Part shown: positions 26,897-34,143 of the stretch, piece after piece
Layout of the letters: every line of letters starts with the position of its first letter
How positions within the stretch are numbered: position 1 is the stretch's first letter
NCBI RefSeq assembly: GCF_023715565.1
Contig: NZ_JAMBOJ010000005.1
Span: 1 to 64,000, forward strand
Source: Cytobacillus firmus
GTDB lineage: Bacteria > Bacillota > Bacilli > Bacillales > Cytobacillaceae
DNA length: 64,000 nucleotides
Direction of reading: 5' to 3'
Notes under the pieces: model-generated
Told to the model about the DNA's origin: nothing
Databases searched by the model: none
Seen by the model: only the letters and a program-made list of their open reading frames with translations
Program-made: the position numbers and the translations under genes

Positions 26897-28338
26897 TATT
26901 GCTCACACTCATTCTTAAATTTCATAGATATATATTTAGTTTCCAGGAAATCCAGCAAACCTTCCTTTCCTCCTTCACGTCCAACACCAGATTCCTTCAT
27001 CCCTCCAAATGGAGCCTGCGCAACCGCTGGAATAGCATCGTTAAGCCCGATTATGCCATACTCCAGTTTTTCAGAAACACGTATTGAGCGACTGTAATCG
27101 TTGGTATAAAAGTATGCAGCGAGTCCATATGGAACATTATTTGCACGCTCTATAACTTCGTTCTCTGTCTTAAACGTAAGGATGGGTGCAACAGGACCAA
27201 ACGTTTCTTCCTGACAAATATACATATCTTCAGCTACGTCTAATAAAATGGTAGGTTCAAAAAAATTACCTTCTCCATTAATTTGTTTGCCGCCTGTAAT
27301 AAGTTTCGCACCCTTGTTCAGAGCGTCCTCAATGTGATTTTTGGATTTTTGGATGGCGTCCTTATCGATAAGTGGTCCAATATCCACTTCACTTTTGAAG
27401 CCTTCACCAACAGAAAATGCATTAACTTTTTCAGCAAACAAACTGATGAACTCATCCATTATTGACTCCTGAACATATATGCGATTTGCACAAACACATG
27501 TCTGACCAGCATTTCTGAATTTACTTGCTATTACGCCATTTACAGCATCTTCTATATCAGCATCATCAAATACTATAAAAGGTGCATGACCTCCAAGTTC
27601 CATTGATACACGTTTCATCTGATTTGAAGCTTCTTTTGTTAAATACTTGCCAACGTCTGTTGAACCAGTAAATGTAATCTTTTTTACAGCAGGATTGTGT
27701 AGCAGTTCTTCTCCAACGTCTCTAGGTTGTGAAGTCGTGATGAGGTTTATTACACCGGGAGGTAAATTGCATTCTTCTAACACTTTAAACAACGTTACAG
27801 CATTTAAAGGTGTTTGTTCTGCAGGTTTTACAACTACAGTACACCCTGCTGCTAAAGCTGGTGCTATCTTTCTAGTAATCATAGCTAGCGGGAAATTCCA
27901 AGGGGTGATCGCAGCAACAACTCCTACAGGCTGTCTAGATATTACGATTCTCTTATCGGCAGCATTTGAAGGAAGGGTCTCTCCATAGATTCTTCTGGCT
28001 TCCTCTGCATACCATCTGAAAAAACTTGCTGCATATCCTACCTCATTTATTGCTTCTTTCAGTGGTTTCCCCTGTTCTCTCGTAATCATTTCGGCTAATA
28101 GATCCTGATTCTTAATCATCGAGTCATAACAAGCCATTAAGTAATCAGAGCGTTGAATAGCCGGCACAACTGACCACTTTTTAAAGGCTTCTTCTGCAGC
28201 GTGGATAGCATTAGCGGTATCTTCTCGATTGCCATCTGCTACACTATCTAAAAGAGACCCATTAGCAGGATTATAACTATTAAATTCCCTCCCAGTTTCC
28301 GATGCACTCCATCTTCCATTAATGTAAAGCTTACTCAA
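26896..28338 (-). CDS. NAD(P)-dependent aldehyde dehydrogenase (succinate or ketoglutarate semialdehyde type)
   Basis: 480 residues. PWNFPLAMITRKIAPALAAG, the catalytic Glu in SMELGGHAPFIVFDDAD and the catalytic Cys in FRNAGQTCVCANRIYVQ place it with succinate-semialdehyde / alpha-ketoglutarate-semialdehyde dehydrogenases. It is clearly related to the gabD-like gene at 45258. In this operon its substrate is probably an aldehyde formed from a sugar acid. TTG start at 28338 with AAGGAGG. Confidence 0.9.
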   Translation of the reverse strand: MSKLYINGRWSASETGREFNSYNPANGSLLDSVADGNREDTANAIHAAEEAFKKWSVVPAIQRSDYLMACYDSMIKNQDLLAEMITREQGKPLKEAINEVGYAASFFRWYAEEARRIYGETLPSNAADKRIVISRQPVGVVAAITPWNFPLAMITRKIAPALAAGCTVVVKPAEQTPLNAVTLFKVLEECNLPPGVINLITTSQPRDVGEELLHNPAVKKITFTGSTDVGKYLTKEASNQMKRVSMELGGHAPFIVFDDADIEDAVNGVIASKFRNAGQTCVCANRIYVQESIMDEFISLFAEKVNAFSVGEGFKSEVDIGPLIDKDAIQKSKNHIEDALNKGAKLITGGKQINGEGNFFEPTILLDVAEDMYICQEETFGPVAPILTFKTENEVIERANNVPYGLAAYFYTNDYSRSIRVSEKLEYGIIGLNDAIPAVAQAPFGGMKESGVGREGGKEGLLDFLETKYISMKFKNECEQ

Positions 28339-28368
28339 ACTGTTCTCCTCCTTATTTGGTTAATGATT

Positions 28369-30183
28369 TTAAAGTACACTTTCTTCTGCTTTTTCTTTTT
28401 CGTAAACCTTTCGTTTATCTGAAAGATAAGTTGGTACTGGCACATCCCACCATCCTGTTGAGATTCCACCTGAATATGGATATTCACGATTTACTGTAAT
28501 TTCGATAAGCGATGGTCCATTTTGTTTGAAAGCATTTTTTAAAGCAGACTTAATCTCATTAGGATTGGAGATGTGTTGAGAATGAACACCAAATCCTGCT
28601 GCTACCTGAGCGAAATTAGGGGTATAAAGTTCCCCCTCATTATCCATCCTGAATTCTGTTGCCATAATTCGCTCCTTACCAAACGCAGAAATTTGCAGGT
28701 CTGTAATAGCTTGCCAGCCTGAGTTATTGAGAACAATAACTACAATTGGAATATTGTATTGTACAGCTGTGGCAAGTTCTTGCAGGGTCATCGAAAAATC
28801 CCCATCCCCCACTACTGCACAAACCTGTTTGTCTGGAGCAGCTAACTTTGCCCCTAAAGCTGCAGGGAATGCATATCCCATGGTAGAAAATCCTCCTGTT
28901 GTGACATTAGTTCCCGGGGCAAGGAAAGGGAACTCTTGTAAAATTTGTGCCTGGCTATTACCTGAGGATGTCACAACTATCGCATCTCTATCTAAGTATT
29001 CTCTTAATTCCTTATAAAAACGAGAAATAGTTGCAGGTGAGCGATTATCATTCTGAATCTTATGCATATATGCAAACCATTCGTTTTTCTTACGTTGTAT
29101 TTCATGATAATAATCAGAATCCTGCCAGTCCTTCATTAATTGATTCTCATGAATGTATCGAATCATATTGGCTAGAACATCTTTTGCATTGCCAACAATT
29201 CCAATTTCCACAGGATAATTTTTACCTATTTCGTGTGGATCAATATCTACATGAATTAATTTCGTATCAGGAAAATTAAATGAAACCCCTTTTCGGTAGG
29301 AGGATGTTGTCTCATCTGCAAACCTGCAGCCTACTGCAAGAATAACATCAGCCTCTTTAGCAATACTGTTTCCACAGTGGGTACCTTTGGATCCGGCAAT
29401 CCAACCATATAAAGAATGATCTTCTTCTATAGCACTTTTGCCACTGAAAGTGCATAAAACTGCAGAACCTGTTGCTTCTGCTAAATTTTTCAACTCTTCA
29501 TAAGCACTTGATGCATGGATCCCTCCCCCTGCTAAAATCACAGGACGCTTAGCATTTAGCAATATATTTACAGCTTTCTCAATCCCGGGTATAGCCATAA
29601 TTTCTGTATAGTCATCTGAAACTCTTCTTTTCCTGGAATCATCTAATGTGACGTCTATCGAATCTGCTTGAACATCCATTGGTAAATTTAGTAGAACAGG
29701 GCCTCTTCTGCCTGTCATCATCTCATTAAATGCACTATTCATAATTCTGGGTAATTGTTCGACTCTTGTAGCCTGCCAGCTCTTTTTGGTAATAGGTTCA
29801 AATACTCGAACGGAATTTGCCCAATTGTATTTTTGGATTTCCTGGAGTACCCCTCTGCCAAACATATGTGTATGGGTTTCCCCTACTACAGTAAAGACAG
29901 GGACAGAATCTACGAAACTAGTTGCAAGACCAACTGCTGTATTAATCGCCCCTGGACCTATCGACGCATATGTTGCAAGCGGTTTCTTTTTTACCCTGTA
30001 ATAACCATCTGCCATATGGATGGAACTCTGTTCATGTCTTGGCATAATACTTTTAATTTTATCTTTCCGTTTAACAAAGGAATCAACAAAACTTAATATT
30101 CCGTGACCAGGTATACCAATAATGTAAGGAACCTCTTCTTGGATCAAGTGTTCTAAAATAATTTCACTGCCAGTTAATCGCAC
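28369..30183 (-). CDS. Thiamine-diphosphate-dependent enzyme of the acetolactate synthase family
   Basis: 604 residues with three domains. The N-terminal TPP-binding part contains the catalytic Glu in MPRHEQSSIHMADGY, the middle domain is of the NAD/FAD-like type (RPVILAGGGIHASSAYEEL), and the C-terminal part has the TPP/Mg motif GDGDFSMTLQELATAVQ...NN. Family members are 2-keto acid decarboxylases, carboligases or C-C hydrolases. It is not a close match to IolD or sulphoacetaldehyde acetyltransferase by motif. The GTG at 30183 has AGAGG with 8-base spacing; another GTG at 30192 lies too close. First gene of the operon. Confidence 0.88.
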   Translation of the reverse strand: MRLTGSEIILEHLIQEEVPYIIGIPGHGILSFVDSFVKRKDKIKSIMPRHEQSSIHMADGYYRVKKKPLATYASIGPGAINTAVGLATSFVDSVPVFTVVGETHTHMFGRGVLQEIQKYNWANSVRVFEPITKKSWQATRVEQLPRIMNSAFNEMMTGRRGPVLLNLPMDVQADSIDVTLDDSRKRRVSDDYTEIMAIPGIEKAVNILLNAKRPVILAGGGIHASSAYEELKNLAEATGSAVLCTFSGKSAIEEDHSLYGWIAGSKGTHCGNSIAKEADVILAVGCRFADETTSSYRKGVSFNFPDTKLIHVDIDPHEIGKNYPVEIGIVGNAKDVLANMIRYIHENQLMKDWQDSDYYHEIQRKKNEWFAYMHKIQNDNRSPATISRFYKELREYLDRDAIVVTSSGNSQAQILQEFPFLAPGTNVTTGGFSTMGYAFPAALGAKLAAPDKQVCAVVGDGDFSMTLQELATAVQYNIPIVVIVLNNSGWQAITDLQISAFGKERIMATEFRMDNEGELYTPNFAQVAAGFGVHSQHISNPNEIKSALKNAFKQNGPSLIEITVNREYPYSGGISTGWWDVPVPTYLSDKRKVYEKEKAEESVL

Positions 30184-30192
30184 AAATACCAC

Positions 30193-30232
30193 CTCTTTTT
30201 ATATTATAAAAACTCTTTCTTTATATATTTCA
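30193..30232 (-). promoter_or_regulatory. Probable promoter of the sugar-acid operon
   Basis: Only about 40 bases separate the IclR terminator from the first gene. On the minus strand TTGAAA is followed after 19 bases by TATAAT (about 30204-30209). The spacing is 1-2 bases longer than ideal, as expected for a promoter that needs an activator or is weak. Read-through from the IclR gene is an alternative. Confidence 0.45.
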
Positions 30233-30266
30233 AAAAAATATAAGAGATAAAACTCTTATATTTTTT
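30233..30266 (-). terminator. Terminator of the IclR gene
   Basis: AAAAAATATAAGAG and CTCTTATATTTTTT form a perfect 14-bp AT-rich stem with a 6-base loop and a T-run on both strands. It lies directly after the IclR stop at 30268. Confidence 0.7.
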
Positions 30267-30267
30267 G

Positions 30268-31053
30268 TTATACAGATTCTTGTTGATATCCTAATTGTTG
30301 AGATATTTTCTGCGCAGTCTTTATTACATTGTTTGTGATACGCTCTTGCTCATGAGGACTAAATCTAAGGGAGGGAACGGAAACGCTTATGGAAGAAATT
30401 ACATCTGAGTTGTAGTTATAAATAGGGGCACCTATACAAAAAACCCCTTGCTGATACTCCATAAAGTCACGAGTATAGCCTCTGGCTTTACTATTAGCCA
30501 GTTCTTCTTTAATCTTTTCTATGTCTGTAATGGTATGTTCAGTAAAAGGCAATATATCTATCCTGTTAAGAAAACAATCTAGCTCACTTTCTGGTAAACT
30601 TAATAATAATGCCCTTCCTGTGGCTGTACAATATAGTGGTCCTTTATTACCAACGTACTCACTATCCACACGAATTGCATGTTTCGCTTCTAATCGGTGA
30701 ACAGGAACTACATGACTGCCTACTCTAATACTTAAATGGATTGTCTCTGCGATTTCCTTATGCAATTCATCGAGATACGGGGCAGCAACCTTCTGAATAT
30801 CTAAATTGTTTGTATAGGTATTTTTCAAACTCATGATTTTAACACCTATAAAATATTTTTTTGTTTCAATATCTTGATAAACATAATCTCTCATTTTCAA
30901 GGTATTTAACAGGTTATATGTAGTACTTATTTGCAGGTTTAATCTTTTTGCTATTTCGCTAACAGTAATACCATTCTTCTCCTGTGCTATTTCTTCTAAT
31001 ATATCAAGCACTCGGTCAACAGACTGTATCCTGAGCTTTTTTTCAACTGCCAT
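30268..31053 (-). CDS. IclR-family transcriptional regulator
   Basis: 261 residues. N-terminal winged helix (RVLDILEEIAQEKNGITVSEIAKRLNLQISTTYNLLNTL, about 14-52) and the IclR effector domain (HLSIRVGSHVVPVHRLEA, GPLYCTATGRALLLSLPE, YTRDFMEYQQGVFCIGAPIYNY). It lies directly upstream of the sugar-acid operon in the same direction and is its likely regulator. ATG at 31053 with GGAG and 7-base spacing. Confidence 0.93.
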   Translation of the reverse strand: MAVEKKLRIQSVDRVLDILEEIAQEKNGITVSEIAKRLNLQISTTYNLLNTLKMRDYVYQDIETKKYFIGVKIMSLKNTYTNNLDIQKVAAPYLDELHKEIAETIHLSIRVGSHVVPVHRLEAKHAIRVDSEYVGNKGPLYCTATGRALLLSLPESELDCFLNRIDILPFTEHTITDIEKIKEELANSKARGYTRDFMEYQQGVFCIGAPIYNYNSDVISSISVSVPSLRFSPHEQERITNNVIKTAQKISQQLGYQQESV

Positions 31054-31082
31054 CAAAAGACTCCTTTTCTTTTTATATTATT

Positions 31083-31145
31083 GAAACTGTTTCTATGATG
31101 TTTGTTTATGTAATTATAATAAACTTGCCCTTATTTATTTGTCAA
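31083..31145 (-). promoter_or_regulatory. Promoter of the IclR gene with palindromic operator candidate
   Basis: On the minus strand TTGACA (31145-31140), 18 bases, TATTAT (31121-31116): a good sigma-A promoter. The perfect 11-base palindrome GAAACTGTTTC (31083-31093) lies about 16-26 bases after the expected start, a place suited to repression. It differs at two positions from a CcpA (cre) site, so it could be an IclR or a weak CcpA site. Confidence 0.6.
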
Positions 31146-31249
31146 TCTTATTTATTAAAATTTTCAAATATTCTGTTATATATGAATTTATAGCTTGTGG
31201 TGAGAATGTCTGGTTAGCGTATTATAAGTTACTATATTCTTTCTTTTCC

Positions 31250-31296
31250 CCTTTATAAAAAAATAGACAAATTGAGACAGTGTCTCGATTTGTCTA
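31250..31296 (-). terminator. Terminator of the NERD/MazG-like/HNH operon
   Basis: TAGACAAATTGAGACA pairs with TGTCTCGATTTGTCTA (one G-U pair); on the minus strand TTTTTTTATAAA follows. It lies 60 bases after the HNH gene stop. Confidence 0.8.
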
Positions 31297-31355
31297 CTTT
31301 TGGTTCTATTTGTGAAAAGAGTGCATAAGAGATGATACTAATCATATTTATACAC

Positions 31356-32360
31356 TTAACCATCTGCATGATTCTTCTTCGGTACCCATATATCCGTATA
31401 TCCGTTATCAATCGTATGTTCATATAAATCCATCAGTTTTTTGTTTGTGTATACTTTCATGTCTTCTCTTCCATTAAGCTCCGGCATAATAAGGAAGGTT
31501 CCATTCCGATCAATCAGAGTTTCTAAAAATATATTGGTTGCCAGCTTATCATTTTTTGCGAGATTGCAGGCTGTGCAAGCAATCACTAAATTCCATAGTT
31601 GATCCGCTTGAACAAAGCTCCAGGGGATAAAATGATCGACATGGGCTTGTTCCTTCTTCTTGATAGTTTTACCGCAATAAAAGCATTTCCCCCCATAGAA
31701 AGAAGCAAGCACTTGATAAAAAGGATCTAATGATGAACGTTTGGAGACATTTTCAACCTTAAGTAAAAGCCGAGAAGTATCTCCTTGTTCATTGAACTTT
31801 TCCAGAAAAAGAGCCAATTGATAGTTGGACATATACTTCAACACGCGCTGATAGCGCTGCATAAAAGAAAAGAAAGCAGGATTAAAGCGGAGGACTTCCT
31901 GTTCATTATCAAAATCATAAATAGTTCCGGAGGTATCTCCATAAATCGCTCCCATTACATTGACCTTGCATTTCTTTTTTACTTTATTCACGATAAAGAT
32001 TTGCAATTCGTTTGATAGCTTATCGAAAACAAAGGTGTTCGGGATTTGATGCTTTGATTGCACGTTAAGCAAAATGCTCTGAACCTCTGCTTTCTTGCCC
32101 ATCATATTAATCTGATTAAGATCATGATGAATGACGAGATTCCAATAAATCCTTGAAAAACTGTTAAATAAAGAATCATAATGTAGCTCCAATTTTTCAT
32201 TCGCATTGTAGAGATTCTCGATTAAAGACTTAATCAAAACGAATTTATATGTTGTTGAGTTTCGCGATCTTGATGAAAAGATATAATTAAAGTGCCCCCA
32301 TATTTCTTTGTCGGTTAAATAGGCAGCGTTCATTTCACCCACTTGCAGTTTATGGCTCAT
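31356..32360 (-). CDS. HNH endonuclease-domain protein
   Basis: 334 residues. The C-terminal third holds an HNH nuclease: CFYCGKTIKKKEQAHVDHFIPWSF, then NLVIACTACNLAKNDK, with both zinc CxxC pairs and the catalytic His in HVDHFIPW. The first 210 residues, rich in helices, match no family I recognise and may bind DNA or sense something. Last gene of a three-gene operon with a NERD protein and a MazG-like pyrophosphohydrolase, next to a restriction island, so a defence role is plausible. Confidence 0.85.
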   Translation of the reverse strand: MSHKLQVGEMNAAYLTDKEIWGHFNYIFSSRSRNSTTYKFVLIKSLIENLYNANEKLELHYDSLFNSFSRIYWNLVIHHDLNQINMMGKKAEVQSILLNVQSKHQIPNTFVFDKLSNELQIFIVNKVKKKCKVNVMGAIYGDTSGTIYDFDNEQEVLRFNPAFFSFMQRYQRVLKYMSNYQLALFLEKFNEQGDTSRLLLKVENVSKRSSLDPFYQVLASFYGGKCFYCGKTIKKKEQAHVDHFIPWSFVQADQLWNLVIACTACNLAKNDKLATNIFLETLIDRNGTFLIMPELNGREDMKVYTNKKLMDLYEHTIDNGYTDIWVPKKNHADG

Positions 32361-32396
32361 AACTTTCTCTTTCCCCGATCCATTATAATTTCATGA

Positions 32397-32720
32397 TTAA
32401 TCTTCAACCTCAATTAGGAATACTTTATCTCGAAATCCACCTCTTTTTTCCACTTTACTTTTACGGATATCATCCACATCCCGAATAGTAGAACCATGAA
32501 CTTTGGCCAATGCATGAAGGATTTCCAGAATATCTGCAAGTTCCTCCATTGCTTCCTCATCAGTTTGTGCTTTAACGTATTCCTCTAGCTCTTCGAAGCT
32601 CTTTTTCTTTAATTCTTCTATGTATTCTTCATTATCTAATATTCTTGTTGAACACGTTTTTCCATTACGAGTAATAACCTCTGGGATGCGGTCTCGGACA
32701 AGTTTGTTGTAGATAGGCAC
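32397..32720 (-). CDS. MazG-like nucleotide pyrophosphohydrolase
   Basis: 107 residues. The start MPIYNKLVRDRIPEVI and the helix pairs EELEEYVKAQTDEEAMEELADILEILHALAK (metal-binding ExxE and D) are typical of small MazG/phosphoribosyl-ATP-pyrophosphohydrolase-like proteins that hydrolyse nucleoside triphosphates. It lies 26 bases after the NERD gene and 36 before the HNH gene, all in the same direction. Confidence 0.88.
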   Translation of the reverse strand: MPIYNKLVRDRIPEVITRNGKTCSTRILDNEEYIEELKKKSFEELEEYVKAQTDEEAMEELADILEILHALAKVHGSTIRDVDDIRKSKVEKRGGFRDKVFLIEVED

Positions 32721-32746
32721 ATTCGACTCCCTTTAAGTAATTATTT

Positions 32747-33589
32747 TTATAAATCTTTTTGATGCTCAAAACAAAAGATCTTCCCATTAAACCTTTTGTT
32801 CGACAAACAAAATGCTTTCACTTTGTCCGAAACAGTTATGTTGCATACGCAGCATTTTTCCGACTGATTCTTCTTAGTAACTGTCTCTTTTTTATTAGAC
32901 TTACTTTCTTTTAGCATTTGCACATGCTTCTCTCTAATAGATGGATCTGTTATATTTGCTGCATAAATTGCGTCATAAATCATTAAAACCTCACTATCAT
33001 TAAGCAAAGGCTCTTTATGCTGCAGTTTTAGAACCGATACTTTCCTATGTATGTAATCGAATAATTCCACGTCATATACAATTAAGTCATTAGAAGCAAT
33101 TTTTCTAAGTTCGAGGTCATCAATTTTAAACGTGCAGCGTTTCGTAAAGGAAACCATTGAAATAAATAGATGATGGTATTTTTGATCAAGGAAGTTTTTT
33201 AATGCTTGTATATGTCCATAATTTTGAATAAATGGATTCATCATTTTAAACTTGCCATTTACGGACCATGTTTTTCTATCTTTTCCTCCATAAATGGTTC
33301 CTTGATAATTTTTAGTTTCTATTACAAAGACACCAAACGGAGTAATCACTATATGATCAAGCTGTGAATAACCTGTCTTTGCTTTTGGGTTTTCAACTAG
33401 CAAATCGCTCAGATGCTTAAAATCTTTCGGAAGCTGATGTAATTGAATATCGATTTTGTATTCTCCTAACTCACCTATACGGGTAGCAACCTTTTCAGTC
33501 TTTTTCTCTTCTATTTGATCTAATGTTATTTTTGGATTTTGCTGTTCTTCATCTTTTCTCTTTTTAAAAAAGCTAATTAATGGTATCAC
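32747..33589 (-). CDS. NERD-domain nuclease-related protein
   Basis: 280 residues. The NERD domain (about 35-150) has QLDHIVITPFGVFVIETKNYQGTIYG, with the Asp and the ExK pattern of a restriction-endonuclease-like fold. A C-terminal zinc-ribbon-like tail has CCVCNITVSDKVKAFCLSNKRF...FCFEH. The GTG start at 33589 has AAGGAG before it. First gene of the three-gene unit and divergent from a NUDIX gene. The function of NERD proteins is mostly unknown. Confidence 0.88.
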   Translation of the reverse strand: MIPLISFFKKRKDEEQQNPKITLDQIEEKKTEKVATRIGELGEYKIDIQLHQLPKDFKHLSDLLVENPKAKTGYSQLDHIVITPFGVFVIETKNYQGTIYGGKDRKTWSVNGKFKMMNPFIQNYGHIQALKNFLDQKYHHLFISMVSFTKRCTFKIDDLELRKIASNDLIVYDVELFDYIHRKVSVLKLQHKEPLLNDSEVLMIYDAIYAANITDPSIREKHVQMLKESKSNKKETVTKKNQSEKCCVCNITVSDKVKAFCLSNKRFNGKIFCFEHQKDL

Positions 33590-33633
33590 TATGCTCTCCT
33601 TACTAATTGATAGCTTATTTAGTATAGTATTAA

Positions 33634-33644
33634 TATACCAGTTA
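33634..33644 (-). promoter_or_regulatory. Promoter element shared with mcrB (TAACTGGTATA)
   Basis: On the minus strand TAACTGGTATATTA resembles an extended -10 box about 45 bases before the NERD gene start. The same 11 bases occur at 41273-41283 in the mcrB promoter. Confidence 0.4.
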
Positions 33645-33707
33645 GATGGAAGAATTGTACTATTTGGAGAAAATAATTAACTACAATTTTGAATAGGAGG
33701 ACATCCA

Positions 33708-34103
33708 TTGAAAAAAATAATAAAGGTTGTCGCAGGAATAATTGAAAATGAGAATAATGAGATCTTATGTGCTCTAAGGGCCCCTGAAATGACATTGTCA
33801 AATCTGTGGGAGTTTCCTGGCGGTAAAGTGGAGAAAAAAGAGGATATCTATACTGCTGTAGAGAGAGAAATATTTGAAGAGTTAAATTGTAGAATTGAAG
33901 CAAAGGAATTATTTCATAATAACTCTCATGAATACGATTCATTTATCATTAACCTTTTTACAATATCTTGCAATATTATAGATGGAACGCCAATTCCAAA
34001 TGAACATTCAAAACTTATTTGGCTAAAAAAAGAAAACCTCGAGTCTTTAAAGTGGGCTCCTGCTGATATACCAGTTGTTGAGCACTTAATCGTAGAGAAA
34101 TAG
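33708..34103 (+). CDS. NUDIX hydrolase (MutT-like)
   Basis: 131 residues, start TTG at 33708 with AGGAGG and 7-base spacing. The Nudix box runs from Gly39 to about Cys61 (GKVEKKE, then REIFEEL); the usual glycine near its end is Asn60, but the catalytic glutamates are present. The LWEFPGGK sequence is typical of MutT-type enzymes that hydrolyse oxidised or other nucleoside triphosphates. It is divergent from the NERD operon and convergent with the large helicase, so it belongs to the same island. Confidence 0.9.
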   Translation: MKKIIKVVAGIIENENNEILCALRAPEMTLSNLWEFPGGKVEKKEDIYTAVEREIFEELNCRIEAKELFHNNSHEYDSFIINLFTISCNIIDGTPIPNEHSKLIWLKKENLESLKWAPADIPVVEHLIVEK

Positions 34104-34134
34104 TCTTCCCAAATTAGAGAAGACTATTTTCTAC
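34092..34134. terminator. Bidirectional terminator between NUDIX and helicase genes
   Basis: GTAGAGAAATAGTCTTC (from 34092) pairs with GAAGACTATTTTCTAC (34119-34134). The stem overlaps the NUDIX stop codon and lies 10 bases after the helicase stop on the other strand. Confidence 0.75.
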
Positions 34135-34143
34135 CTTCCTAAA

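Noticed and set aside
31083-31093. Catabolite-response (cre) site
   Set aside because: Two of the conserved bases differ from the CcpA consensus, so it is listed only as a palindrome.
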